Below, piece after piece: positions 1 through 9,442 of a stretch of DNA of 64,000 nucleotides (position 1 is the first letter of the stretch; every line of letters begins with the position of its first letter). Under the pieces are notes generated by a model. It searched no databases. It was not told the DNA's origin and saw only the letters and a list, made by a program, of their open reading frames with translations. This stretch comes from Trinickia dabaoshanensis (GTDB lineage Bacteria > Pseudomonadota > Gammaproteobacteria > Burkholderiales > Burkholderiaceae). Made by a program: the position numbers and the translations under genes. The stretch covers positions 16,550 through 80,549 of the forward strand of contig NZ_PNYA01000035.1 of assembly GCF_002879885.1 (NCBI RefSeq), written 5' to 3'.

Positions 1-271
1 ACGATAGTCGCATTCGATAATCGATCCGCTCTAATGGATTAACGGTTCACATCGGATTTTTTCGTTTCGGGCCGGCCTTGCTACGAAACTCGGTGGTGCT
101 CGATACGTCCGCCGAGCAAGCAGGAGCGCTCATCGCCATAAAACGCCATCCATCCCGGCGCAATGCCATTCGTCGCATGCCCCGCACGCCCGCCGGCGCA
201 TAAATACACTGCGGCATGTCTCTCGCGCATTGCATCGCAAGCGCGTCAATTCATGGATGGAGCGACTCGTC

Positions 272-790
272 ATGTTTCACATTCCGGCTCAGGTCTATAT
301 ATTGTTTTGCGCGCTCGTCTATCTTGGCGTGCGGCGCTGCTTTGCGCGCACCGTCCGGCCCGAACGTACGCTCGTCTTTCCGCTCGCCTTCGTCGTCCTG
401 GGCGCGGCCAGCCTGCAGCGTCTCTTTCCGGCTCCCCATCCGACCGCTCAAGCGCTGGCCCTCGCTGCGATCGTGCTCAGTGCCGGAATCGGCTGGTTAC
501 ACGCGAGCCGCTGGCGCCTGCAATTCGAGCACACCGGCGCGCGGCTCCAAGTGAGGTTGCCGGGCGATCCCACGCTGCTCGTCACGTTGCTCCTGTCGTT
601 CTTTATCAAGTTCGCACAGCATTACGCGCTGGCCGTTCACGCGGCTTGGAGCACGACGAACACGTTCGAAATCCTTTCCTTCGCCGCGTGGGGCGCGCTC
701 GCCGGGATGCCGCTCGGGCGTTCCGTGAACGTACTGGTGCGAGCCATGCGTGCGAGACAAAGGGACATGGCAGCGCCGACATGGGAGTGA
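272..790 (+). CDS. Integral membrane protein, DUF6622-like
   Basis: A protein of about 172 residues, dominated by hydrophobic segments: an N-terminal one after MFHIPAQVYIL, one around LVFPLAFVVLGAASL, one around ALAAIVLSAGIGWL and one around LLVTLLLSFFIKFAQHYAL. This pattern fits a four-to-five-helix inner-membrane protein of the small DUF6622 type found in proteobacteria; no catalytic motif is visible. I chose the ATG at 272 because GGAG lies 9 nt upstream; in-frame ATG 257 and TTG 230 are alternatives. It stands alone, about 200 nt before the large hybrid kinase on the same strand. Function unknown; the family assignment is from pattern recognition only. Confidence 0.6.
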   Translation: MFHIPAQVYILFCALVYLGVRRCFARTVRPERTLVFPLAFVVLGAASLQRLFPAPHPTAQALALAAIVLSAGIGWLHASRWRLQFEHTGARLQVRLPGDPTLLVTLLLSFFIKFAQHYALAVHAAWSTTNTFEILSFAAWGALAGMPLGRSVNVLVRAMRARQRDMAAPTWE

Positions 791-987
791 AAATTGCTTC
801 CCCCGGAGCGAAACTTCACGTGCGATATGCGAGGCCGCGTATGATATGTGCTTGAACCCAATTGAAACCCAAGAAGGCCGCACGCGGCGTCGCCCATGCC
901 GGAGGGCAGGCTAGCCGGTCGCGAATCGAACGGTCGGTCGCGAACGAGCCGGCGTCACGTGCCGAAGCCTCCATCCGACAGATCCCT

Positions 988-3900
988 ATGTCCGATCAAA
1001 GCTTAGGACGTTCGGCGCCGAACCGGTTCGCATTCCCTACGGTGGGAATCGACGCATCGGCTGGCGATATCGAAGCGCTGAAACAGTTTTTCGACATCAT
1101 GCCGGCGCAATCCGGCGCGGCTTTCGTCATCGTATTGCGGGCGCCGGCCGAGCCCGTGCAATCGCTCGTCACGGCACTTCAGCCCGCGACGGTCATGCCC
1201 GTGGTTCCGGTGCGTCAGACAACGCGCATGGAGCCGAACCACGTTTATCTCGTCGAACCGCCGATGGTCTGCACGATCGTCGAGCACGAATTGCGGACGA
1301 GCGGCCCACGCGACGCCGACGAGCGGCGCCACCCGGTCGATCTGTTCTTCGATTCACTCGCCACCGCTTATGGCGAGCGCGCCGTCGGGGTGCTGTTCGC
1401 GAGCGTGAGTACCGATAGCGCCTTCGGTTTCACTCGCCTGAAGGAATTCGGCGGTGTGACGTTCGCGCAAAGCAGGAGTGCGGCACGGACCGACAACGCA
1501 CCGTGGCCGCCGAGCGTCGTCAATTCGATCGACTTCCAACTCGACGCCGCGGAAATGCCGCAGCGCATGCTCGAGTTGTGGGCCAACGCGAAAAAGATTC
1601 GACTTGCGCGGGTGCCCGCCGGCCGCGACGAGCTAGAGCAGGAAGCGGGCGAACCCGGCGCCGGGACGGGCAACGTCGAACGCACGCTGCGCGAGATCAT
1701 GATGATTTTGCGCAACCGGACGGGGCACGATTTCCGCCACTACAAGCGCGCCACTGTCCTGCGCCGGATCGAGCGGCGTTTGCAGGTGAACGGACTGTCC
1801 GATCTCCAGCCATATCGCGATTATCTGCAGACGCACCCGGAGGAAACCACGACGCTGCTGCAAGACATGCTGATCAGCGTGACGAACTTTTTCCGCGACA
1901 AAGACGCCTACGACATCCTCAAAGATCAGGTCATACCGTCCATCTTCGAGAATCGCCGGCAGGACGAGCCCGTGCGGGTTTGGGTCGTGGGATGCGCGAC
2001 GGGGGAAGAAGCCTATACGGTGGCGATGCTGCTGCAGGAAGCATCGGCGAGCACGCGCGACCAAGTCCCTTTTCAAGTTTTCGCGACCGATATCAGCGAG
2101 CGCGCGATCGCTACGGCGCGGGAAGGTCTTTACCCCGCGTCGATCGCAGCCGACGTCGACGCCAATCGCCTGCGTCAATTCTTCACGAAAGACGGCGAAC
2201 ACTATCGCGTCAAGAAGGACTTGCGCGAACGCGTGCTGTTTGCGTTGCATAACGTATTGAGCGATCCGCCGTTTTCGCGCCTCGATCTGGTCTGCTGCCG
2301 CAACCTTCTCATTTACCTCGATCGCGAAGCGCAAATCGATACGCTGCGCACGTTCCATTTCGCGCTGCGGCCGAACGCGCACTTGTTCCTCGGCAGTTCC
2401 GAGACGGCGGACAGCGTGGGCGGATTGTTTTCCGTCGTCGATAAGAAGACACGCGTCTACCGGGCGAGCATCGCCGTGCGCGCCGACACGCCGGTGCCGA
2501 TCGCGCAGCCTGGCGCACTGAACGCGCGTCCGCCGATCGCGCATGTGCAACCCATGGGCAAGCGCAAGTTCTCGTTCGGTGAATTGCACCAACGCGTTGT
2601 CGAGCAACATGCGCCGCCTAGTGTGCTCGTGAACCGCGATTCCGACATCGTCCATCTATCCGAGCGAGCCGGACGCTTTCTGCAATACGTCGGCGGCGAG
2701 CCGTCCCACAACGTCTTGACGGTCGTTCGGCGTGAGTTGCGGCTCGAATTGCGTTCGGCGATCTACCAGGCGCTTCAATCCGAGGTCAGCGTGGAATCGA
2801 GGCGCGTGCGGCTCGATCGCGACGGCCGCTCCTTCTTCGTCAAGATGACGGCGCGTCCCGTGCACGATTCCGATGCCAACGCGGACTTCGTTCTCATCTT
2901 GTTCGACGAAGTGGAAGACAGCGTCGGCGACGTGGACGAAGCGCCGCCCGAGCATCAACGCGATCCGATCATCGCCCAACTCGAGCGGGAGCTGCAGCGC
3001 ACGCGCGAGCAACTGCAAGCGACGATCGAACATTCGGAAACCTCGACGGAGGAGTTGAAAGCCTCCAACGAGGAATTGCAGGCCATCAACGAGGAATTGC
3101 GCTCGGCCACCGAAGAGCTCGAAACGAGCAAGGAAGAGTTGCAGGCGATCAACGAGGAACTGACGACCGTCAATGCCGAGTTGAAGGCGAAGGTGGAAGA
3201 GACGAGCAAGATCAACGACGACTTGCAAAACCTCGTAATGGCCAACGACATCGGCACGATCTTCGTCGATCGGAATTTGTCGATCAAGCGCTACACGCCG
3301 CGCGCCACCGATGTGTTCAGCATCATTGCAACCGATATCGGCCGCTCGTTGCTCGACATCACGCACCGGCTCGAATACGACAAGCTCGCCGACGACGCGG
3401 CCGAAGCGTTCGGCTCGCTGCGCCTGATCGAACGCGAGTTGAAGAGCACGGACGGCCGCTGGTATCTCGCGCGAATCTTGCCGTACCGTACGACCGAGAA
3501 TCGCATTGACGGTGCGGTGCTGTCGTTCATCGATATCACGTCCCGTCGCGCCGCCGAGGAACGGCTGCGTAAAGTCGGGCAAGCGGGCGTCGATGAAATC
3601 GAACGGCGGCGCGACGAATTCCTGGCCGTCGTCTCGCACGAGCTGAAGCATCCGCTGAACTTGATCAGCGCGAGCACCGAATTGATCGGACGTTCCGGCG
3701 AAGCACGCTCGAATCCCACGATCGCGCGCGCTGCCGATACGATACGGCGTACGGTTCTCGGCCAAGCGCAGATCATCGACGATCTGCTCGATATGTCGCG
3801 CATGCGGACGGGGAAGCTGTCGATCACGCGCCGACCCGTCGATCTCAAAGAGGTCGTGCAGCGTATCAGTCATACGATGCAGGACGAGGCGCAGCGCAAG

Positions 3901-4707
3901 GATATCGATTTCCGGTTGTCCGTACCCGACGGTCCCGTTGCCATCCATGCGGACCTTACGCGTGTCGAGCAGATCGTCTGGAACCTGATCAGCAACGCGC
4001 TCAAATTCACGGAAGGCGACGGCAAGATCACGGTGCAGCTTTCGCTCGACGAGCATCATGCGGTGTTGAGCATCAGCGACAACGGCATCGGCATCGACGG
4101 CGCCGCGCTGCCGACTATCTTCGAAATGTTCGAGCAAAGCCGCAGCTCCACCTCGGCTGTGCGAGGCGGCCTAGGCATTGGGCTATCGCTCGTCAAAGAC
4201 CTCGTGGCCGTGCATGGCGGCGAGGTGAATGCGCACTCCGACGGGATCGGCCACGGCGCGACGTTCACCGTTAGGCTGCCGCGCGTCGTCGAGGCCGTGA
4301 TGCACGACGGCAGCGGCACGTCGCCCACGACGTTCTTGAAGGGCGAGCATGTGATGCTCGTGGACGACGATCACGATACCGTCGAGACCTTCCGGATGTT
4401 GCTCGAGATGGAGGGTGCCACGGTTACGGTGGCAACGAGCGGCGAGGAAGCACTGGATATGGTCGGCAAGCAGCAGCCGTCGTTGATTTTGTCGGACCTC
4501 GGGATGCCTGGGATGAGCGGCTTGGCGTTTATCGAAGCCGTGCGTCAGCGGCCGGAATTAGGGGCCGTGAAGGCGATCGCTTTAAGCGGATTCGGCAGGC
4601 CCTCGGATGTCGAGGAAGCGACGCGGGCGGGGTTCGATGCGCATTTGACGAAGCCGGTCATGTTGGATGCGCTGCTCAGCGCGATCGCACGGGTGCGGGT
4701 GAAGTAG
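988..4707 (+). CDS. CheB/CheR-PAS-histidine kinase-receiver hybrid
   Basis: A multidomain signalling protein of about 1239 residues. Order: a CheB-like methylesterase domain (residues 1-230), CheR N-terminal and SAM-methyltransferase domains (GCATGEEAY; NLLIYLD), a coiled coil of repeated EELQAINEEL-type units near 690-760, a PAS domain, HisKA with VVSHELKHPLN (His884), HATPase_c (NLISNALKF, GLGIGLSLVK), and a receiver with phospho-acceptor Asp1170 in LSDLGMPG. The CheB part keeps the Ser of ASAG, but QHLSP, which carries the catalytic His in relatives, is replaced by LRAPAEP, and the GTGSDG loop is changed, so methylesterase activity is doubtful. The start is uncertain: ATG 988 has only a weak ribosome site, and TTG 862 is in frame. 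No chemotaxis operon is adjacent, so its output is unknown. Confidence 0.88.
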   Translation: MSDQSLGRSAPNRFAFPTVGIDASAGDIEALKQFFDIMPAQSGAAFVIVLRAPAEPVQSLVTALQPATVMPVVPVRQTTRMEPNHVYLVEPPMVCTIVEHELRTSGPRDADERRHPVDLFFDSLATAYGERAVGVLFASVSTDSAFGFTRLKEFGGVTFAQSRSAARTDNAPWPPSVVNSIDFQLDAAEMPQRMLELWANAKKIRLARVPAGRDELEQEAGEPGAGTGNVERTLREIMMILRNRTGHDFRHYKRATVLRRIERRLQVNGLSDLQPYRDYLQTHPEETTTLLQDMLISVTNFFRDKDAYDILKDQVIPSIFENRRQDEPVRVWVVGCATGEEAYTVAMLLQEASASTRDQVPFQVFATDISERAIATAREGLYPASIAADVDANRLRQFFTKDGEHYRVKKDLRERVLFALHNVLSDPPFSRLDLVCCRNLLIYLDREAQIDTLRTFHFALRPNAHLFLGSSETADSVGGLFSVVDKKTRVYRASIAVRADTPVPIAQPGALNARPPIAHVQPMGKRKFSFGELHQRVVEQHAPPSVLVNRDSDIVHLSERAGRFLQYVGGEPSHNVLTVVRRELRLELRSAIYQALQSEVSVESRRVRLDRDGRSFFVKMTARPVHDSDANADFVLILFDEVEDSVGDVDEAPPEHQRDPIIAQLERELQRTREQLQATIEHSETSTEELKASNEELQAINEELRSATEELETSKEELQAINEELTTVNAELKAKVEETSKINDDLQNLVMANDIGTIFVDRNLSIKRYTPRATDVFSIIATDIGRSLLDITHRLEYDKLADDAAEAFGSLRLIERELKSTDGRWYLARILPYRTTENRIDGAVLSFIDITSRRAAEERLRKVGQAGVDEIERRRDEFLAVVSHELKHPLNLISASTELIGRSGEARSNPTIARAADTIRRTVLGQAQIIDDLLDMSRMRTGKLSITRRPVDLKEVVQRISHTMQDEAQRKDIDFRLSVPDGPVAIHADLTRVEQIVWNLISNALKFTEGDGKITVQLSLDEHHAVLSISDNGIGIDGAALPTIFEMFEQSRSSTSAVRGGLGIGLSLVKDLVAVHGGEVNAHSDGIGHGATFTVRLPRVVEAVMHDGSGTSPTTFLKGEHVMLVDDDHDTVETFRMLLEMEGATVTVATSGEEALDMVGKQQPSLILSDLGMPGMSGLAFIEAVRQRPELGAVKAIALSGFGRPSDVEEATRAGFDAHLTKPVMLDALLSAIARVRVK

Positions 4708-4718
4708 GGAGGTCGTGG

Positions 4719-4737
4719 GGCGGGCATCGAGCCCGCC
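4719..4737. terminator. Hairpin between convergent genes
   Basis: A perfect 7-bp stem, GGCGGGC/GCCCGCC, with a 5-nt loop (atcga), in the 50-nt gap between the convergent hybrid kinase and vapC. There is no U-tract, so it is at best a weak or factor-assisted bidirectional terminator. Confidence 0.45.
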
Positions 4738-4758
4738 TCACCGCTACGTACTTCCCGC

Positions 4759-5154
4759 TCACCAGATGGTCCTGACGTGCGTATAGGCTCGAATCTTCTC
4801 GTCCTTGGTCACAAGCGACACGGAAAACTTGCGCGCGGTCGCGACAATCATCCTGTCAGCCGGGTCTTTGTGGAATTCGCCCGGCAGTTCGACCGACTTG
4901 ATTGCAATTTCCGAATCTACCGGAACGAAGCGTACCGCTTCAATATCCGCAACAGTGGCAAGCCAACTTCCAACATCCATCGAAAGTACAAGCTTTTCTC
5001 GCTCGACGAGCATGGCGATCTCCCATGCCGAGATGGAAGAAACTAGAATTTCGCCTCCGGCAAGCTCACGATCGATGGCCGCTTTCGCCTTCTTGCTCAA
5101 GGTAGGATCACCCGACACCCACCAAACCAGCGCGTGTGTGTCCAGAACGATCAC
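4759..5154 (-). CDS. PIN-domain toxin ribonuclease (VapC-like)
   Basis: 131 residues, the normal length for a PIN-domain toxin. The acidic residues that would bind Mg2+ are visible: LDTHALVWW (Asp5) at the N-terminus, SAWEIAML (Glu) in the centre, and KDPADRMIVATA (Asp pair) in the C-terminal third, followed by LVTKDEKIRAY. This is the subfamily usually paired with Phd/YefM antitoxins and expected to cleave RNA. Its start overlaps the stop of the upstream antitoxin gene by 4 nt (ATGA), so the two are translationally coupled. It converges with the hybrid kinase gene. Confidence 0.92.
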   Translation of the reverse strand: MIVLDTHALVWWVSGDPTLSKKAKAAIDRELAGGEILVSSISAWEIAMLVEREKLVLSMDVGSWLATVADIEAVRFVPVDSEIAIKSVELPGEFHKDPADRMIVATARKFSVSLVTKDEKIRAYTHVRTIW

Positions 5155-5387
5155 TGCGCCGCCTCCCAGTCGCCTTCGGCCACCGGGTCGGTCGGATTTT
5201 GGTACCGGACCACAGAACCTCGAAGCACGTCGAGCGGGTGGCGTGCGATGCTCCTATAAGGGCGTACTTCCAACGCCGGCTTGCCGTGATCGGTCACGAT
5301 CACGCTTTCCCCCGACGATTCAACCTGCCGAAAGAATTCGAGCGCCTTCGCCTTGAATTCGGATTTGGAAACTTGATTGGTGTCCAT
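5151..5387 (-). CDS. Phd/YefM-family antitoxin
   Basis: 78 residues, with the Phd/YefM fold signature: VSKSEFKAKALEFFRQVESSGE then VIVTDHGKPALEVRPY. In this family the N-terminal half binds DNA and the C-terminal tail (here RYQNPTDPVAEGDWEAAQ) wraps and inhibits the toxin. It is the first gene of a two-gene operon with the PIN toxin, overlapping it by 4 nt. A pair of 11-bp direct repeats lies just upstream of its start and is the likely autoregulatory operator. Confidence 0.9.
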   Translation of the reverse strand: MDTNQVSKSEFKAKALEFFRQVESSGESVIVTDHGKPALEVRPYRSIARHPLDVLRGSVVRYQNPTDPVAEGDWEAAQ

Positions 5388-5392
5388 ATCTC

Positions 5393-5416
5393 ATAACTGG
5401 TCACAATAACTAGTCA
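5393..5416 (-). promoter_or_regulatory. Tandem 11-bp operator repeats upstream of antitoxin
   Basis: Read on the minus strand, TGACTAGTTAT and TGACCAGTTAT are direct repeats with one mismatch and a 13-bp period, ending 5 nt before the antitoxin ATG. Their position and repetition suggest the binding site for Phd-VapC autorepression. This is inferred from location; no matching site was searched for elsewhere. Confidence 0.5.
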
Positions 5417-5563
5417 TAATCATAGCACATCTCTCCATCAAGGCAAGCCGCTTCCCGGCCCGGCGTCTCACCGTCGGATCTTCGGTTTGTTGCGCGGCCG
5501 GCACTCGCCGAGTTTTCTTGGTTTTGCCGTTGGCCTTGGCATGCGGCATACGCACCGAGCCTC

Positions 5564-6178
5564 CTACAACAAACTCGGCGTCCCCACCCACATCAACAGC
5601 GCATCGCGCTCCCCGGTGTTGTGCCAATGGTGAGCATCCGTCGAATCGTAATGCGCCGAGTCGCCTTCGCGGAACTCGTATGTCTTCCCTTCCAACGTCA
5701 GCGTCACGTTCCCGGACAGCACGTACCAGAACTGTTCCCCTGCGCGCGCCGTGATCTCATCGAGCTTTTGACCCGCCGGAATCCGCACGAGCAGTGCCTC
5801 CATCTGCCCGCCTTCGGTCACTTGAGTCAACCGCGCGAAGCGATTGTCCGCATCGGCAAATCCAAAGAACGTCAATCGATCGCCGCGCGCGACATAGCGC
5901 TCGTCGCGCGGCGCATCGAGCAAGTATTGGATCTTCACGCCGAGCACGCGCGCGATCGCCATCAACGTCATGACGGAAGGCCGAGCAAGGCCACGTTCCA
6001 CCTGCGACAGAAACGGCGCGGAGATGCCCGCGCTCGTGGCCACCTCGTCGAGCGTCAACGACAAATGCTGCCGCAGCGAACGAATTTTCGGGCCGAGTAC
6101 CGTCGAACTCGCCCGCTCGTCGTCGAGCCATGCCCCGCCTTCGTAGCTCTTCCGGTGCCGCCCCATGCCGCCTTTCAT
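5564..6178 (-). CDS. XRE-family transcriptional regulator with C-terminal cupin
   Basis: 204 residues. An HTH_3 domain lies at about 28-85 (IRSLRQHLSLTLDEVATSAG, then FLSQVERGLARPSV) and a small-molecule-binding cupin at about 125-200 (GEQFWYVLSGNVTLTLEGK, then EGDSAHYDSTDAHHWHN). The class controls genes for uptake, catabolism or efflux in response to a ligand held in the cupin. The start overlaps the stop of the RND permease gene upstream by 4 nt, so it is the second gene of that operon and probably regulates it. It is a paralogue of the regulator at 25142-25741. Confidence 0.9.
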   Translation of the reverse strand: MKGGMGRHRKSYEGGAWLDDERASSTVLGPKIRSLRQHLSLTLDEVATSAGISAPFLSQVERGLARPSVMTLMAIARVLGVKIQYLLDAPRDERYVARGDRLTFFGFADADNRFARLTQVTEGGQMEALLVRIPAGQKLDEITARAGEQFWYVLSGNVTLTLEGKTYEFREGDSAHYDSTDAHHWHNTGERDALLMWVGTPSLL

Positions 6179-9100
6179 GAAGGCTCCGTTTCGGGATCGG
6201 GCACGCGCTCGCCAGCCGCATCTCTAGCGCCGCCCTTCGGCGAGACCCCCGATCCGCCGCGGTTACGCATCGCGCTCATGACGAGATAAAACGCGACCGG
6301 TGTGAAGACGAGCCCGAGCACCGTCGCCGCGATCACACCCCCGAACACCCCCGTGCCGATCGAATGACGGCTCTCGGCCCCGCCCCCGCTCGAAAACACA
6401 AGCGGCACCACACCAAGCAAAAATGCCGCCGACGTCATCACGATCGGCCGAAACCGCATCGCGCACGCCTGCACCACCGAATCGAACAGCGCAACGCCAC
6501 GCGCCTGCGCATCGCGCGCGAACTGCACGATCAAAATCGCGTTCTTGCCCGCAAGACCGATGACCGTCACGAGCCCGATCTTGAAGTAGATATCGTTCGG
6601 CATGCCGCGCAACAACATCGCCGCCACCGCACCGATCATCCCCAGCGGCACGACGATGAGCACCGACATCGGAATCGTCCAGCTTTCGTAAAGCGCCGCG
6701 AGCGCCATGAATACGGCAAGCAGCGACAGGCCGATCAGCAACGGCGTCTGCTTGGCCGCCTGCGTTTCCGCCAGCGCCGCATCCGCCCAATCGAACGACG
6801 TCCCGGGCGGCAGTTGCGCCGCAAGCCGTTCCATCTCGGCCATCGCCGCTCCGGAGCTATAGCCGTCGGCCGCGCGCCCGGTTACGTCTAGCGACGGGTA
6901 GCCGTTATAGCGCGAGAGCATGATCGGTCCGCGCGACCATTTGAGCGAAGCGAACGCCGAGAACGGCACCATTTTGCCGAGCGTGTTGAGCACCGACAGA
7001 TTCAACAAATCGGCGTCCGTCATTCGCGAAGACGACTCGCCCCCAACCAACACACGCAGCATGCGTCCCGCTGCAGGATAGTCGTCCACGTACAACGTCC
7101 CGAACGTGCTGCCGAGCGTCGCTTGAATCGCATCGAACGACAGATCCATCGCATAGGCCTTCGCACGATCGATATCGAGCACCACGCGCGGCGCGTCGGG
7201 TAGCGTCTCCGAATGCACGTCGGCTAGCACAGGACTCTTTTTCGCGAGTTCGAGCAGACGTTCACGCGCCGCATCGAAATCCGCGCGGCTCATACCGCCG
7301 CGATTCTCGAGGTGGAACGTGAACCCTTCGGCGTGACCCATGCCGGGCACGGAGGGCGGCAACTGCGCGATGACCTCGCCCTCGCGAATCTTTTCAAACG
7401 ACGCGTTCAACGTATCGCGCAGCGCCAACGCGCCGACATCGCGATGCGACCAATCCTTCAGATCGATGAACGCCATGCCCACGTTCTGGCCGCTACCGGA
7501 AAAGCTCCACCCGATGACGGTCGTCACGTTCGCGATCGACGACTGCCGCTTCAGGATGTCCTCCACCTGCTTGATCACCGCATACGTGCGCTGCTGCGAG
7601 GCGCCGGGCGGCAACTGGACCATGACCTGCAACTGCCCCTGGTCCTCGGTGGGCAAAAAGCCGCTAGGCAGCGACGCATACATCAGCGCGCCGGCGCCGA
7701 TCAGCGCGAGATGCACGGCGAACAAGCGCTTAGGCGTGCGCAAAATTCGCGCGATGAAACGGCGATAGCCCTCCGATGCGCGCTCGAACTTCTCCAGGAA
7801 TTTCCCCGACAACCCCGATCCTTCATATTCGTCGCCGGCGGGTGGCCTGAGCAAGTTCGCACATAACGCAGGCGCCAGGGAGAGCGCCATGAACGCCGAC
7901 ACCAAAATCGCCGCGATCATCGCGATCGAGAACTGCCGATAGATTCCGCCCACGCCGCCCGAGAAGAACGCCATCGGCACGAATACGGCGGTCAACACCG
8001 CCGTGACGCCGACGATGGCTCCGCCGATTTGCGCCATGGCCTTACGCGTGGCCTCGCGCGGCGCCAGCCCCTCGTCGCGCATGATCCGTTCGATGTTTTC
8101 CACGACGACGATCGCATCGTCGACCAGAATACCGATCGCGAGCACCAGCCCGAACAACGTAAAGACGTTGATCGACAGCCCAAACACATGCATCGCCGCG
8201 AACGAGCCCATCAACGCGACGGGAATCACCACGGTCGGCACGAGCGTGTAGCGCAAGTCGCGCAAAAACAGCCACATCACGCAAAACACGAGCACGATCG
8301 CTTCGACCAACGTCAACAACACCTCGCTAATCGCGATCTTCACGAAATGCGCGCCGTCATAGGGGATTTCGATGGCAATGCCGGGCGGCAGCGTCTTCGA
8401 CAGCTCGGCCACGCGCTTATGAATCGCATTCGAGGTCTCGAGTGCGTTGCCGAGCGGTCCGAGTTGGATGCCCACCGTCGCGGCCGTTCTTCCGTTCAAG
8501 CGCGACCAGAACGTATAACTGTCCGCCCCGAGCTCGACGCGCGCCACATCGCCGATACGCACCACGGAGCCGTCCGGCCGCGCCTTGAGCACGATGGCGC
8601 CGAACTCCTCGGGCGAGTGCAACTGACCGCGCACGCTGACCGATGCGGTGATCGCTTGACCACCCACCGCGGGCGCATCGCCGATCGCCCCAGCCGTCAC
8701 CGTCGCATTCTGCGCTTGAATCGCCGCGGTCACTTCCGCCGGAGACAAGCCGTATTCGCGCAGCTTCATCGGATCGAGCCAAATGCGCATGGCCCGATCG
8801 GCATCCCAAAGCTGCGCCGATCCCACGCCAGGGGTGCGCTTGAGCTCGCGCAGCAAGAACCGGTTCAGATAATCGCTGAGCGCCGTCGAATCGCGCGTGC
8901 CGTCGGTCGAGACGAGCGTCACGAGCATGAGGAACGTATTGGCAGCCTTGAATACACTGATCCCCTGCTGCACGACCGGCTGCGGCAAACGCGGCTCGAT
9001 CTGCTTCATGCGGTTTTGCACGTCCACCATCGCCAGATCGGGGTTCGTGCCCGGGGCGAAAGTCACGTCGATCTCGAGTTCGCCGAGCGCATCGCTCGTC

Positions 9101-9339
9101 GTCTCGTAGTACTGAAGACCGTCGGCGCCGTCCAGGCTCTGCTCGATCAAGCTGGCGACATTGCTGTCCACTTCCTCGGCCGCCGCGCCGGGATACTGCG
9201 CTGAAATGATGATGCGCGGCGGTGCGAGCCGCGGATACTGCGCCACGGGCAGCATCGGCAACGCGAGCACGCCCGCAAGAATGATCGCGAGCGCGACGAT
9301 CCAGGCGAAGACGGGGCGATCGATAAAAAATGACGGCAC
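6175..9339 (-). CDS. RND-family multidrug efflux permease (HAE1/AcrB-like)
   Basis: About 1054 residues, the normal length for an inner-membrane AcrB-type proton antiporter. It starts FFIDRPVFAWIVALAIILAG; TM4 carries the paired Asp proton-relay residues in GILVDDAIVVVEN, and TM10 the Lys of GLAGKNAILIVQ. Two large periplasmic loops follow TM1 and TM7 as expected. The start is taken as GTG 9339, with GGGAG 8 nt upstream; an upstream in-frame start at 9390 has no such support. No periplasmic adaptor or outer-membrane channel gene is adjacent, so partners must come from elsewhere. Translationally coupled to the downstream XRE-cupin regulator. Confidence 0.93.
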   Translation of the reverse strand: MPSFFIDRPVFAWIVALAIILAGVLALPMLPVAQYPRLAPPRIIISAQYPGAAAEEVDSNVASLIEQSLDGADGLQYYETTSDALGELEIDVTFAPGTNPDLAMVDVQNRMKQIEPRLPQPVVQQGISVFKAANTFLMLVTLVSTDGTRDSTALSDYLNRFLLRELKRTPGVGSAQLWDADRAMRIWLDPMKLREYGLSPAEVTAAIQAQNATVTAGAIGDAPAVGGQAITASVSVRGQLHSPEEFGAIVLKARPDGSVVRIGDVARVELGADSYTFWSRLNGRTAATVGIQLGPLGNALETSNAIHKRVAELSKTLPPGIAIEIPYDGAHFVKIAISEVLLTLVEAIVLVFCVMWLFLRDLRYTLVPTVVIPVALMGSFAAMHVFGLSINVFTLFGLVLAIGILVDDAIVVVENIERIMRDEGLAPREATRKAMAQIGGAIVGVTAVLTAVFVPMAFFSGGVGGIYRQFSIAMIAAILVSAFMALSLAPALCANLLRPPAGDEYEGSGLSGKFLEKFERASEGYRRFIARILRTPKRLFAVHLALIGAGALMYASLPSGFLPTEDQGQLQVMVQLPPGASQQRTYAVIKQVEDILKRQSSIANVTTVIGWSFSGSGQNVGMAFIDLKDWSHRDVGALALRDTLNASFEKIREGEVIAQLPPSVPGMGHAEGFTFHLENRGGMSRADFDAARERLLELAKKSPVLADVHSETLPDAPRVVLDIDRAKAYAMDLSFDAIQATLGSTFGTLYVDDYPAAGRMLRVLVGGESSSRMTDADLLNLSVLNTLGKMVPFSAFASLKWSRGPIMLSRYNGYPSLDVTGRAADGYSSGAAMAEMERLAAQLPPGTSFDWADAALAETQAAKQTPLLIGLSLLAVFMALAALYESWTIPMSVLIVVPLGMIGAVAAMLLRGMPNDIYFKIGLVTVIGLAGKNAILIVQFARDAQARGVALFDSVVQACAMRFRPIVMTSAAFLLGVVPLVFSSGGGAESRHSIGTGVFGGVIAATVLGLVFTPVAFYLVMSAMRNRGGSGVSPKGGARDAAGERVPDPETEPS

Positions 9340-9442
9340 GGGGCTACTCCCGCGGCGCGCGGCTTGCCGCCGCGCACCGTGCCGTCCCACTAGTCTCGAT
9401 GGTTGTTATTGTTTTCGTTCTATGCATGCGTTAGGTGATCGA

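Noticed and set aside
1..271. Possible small minus-strand gene at the left edge
   Set aside because: No ribosome site, no homologous motif and an unusual Arg/Met-rich composition.
2656..4137. Long open frame antisense to the hybrid kinase gene
   Set aside because: Its codons mirror the sense gene and its product is rich in Arg/Asp/His with no domain; typical high-GC shadow.
5391..5549. Small basic open frame upstream of the antitoxin gene
   Set aside because: It runs through the likely operator and has no ribosome site or recognisable domain.
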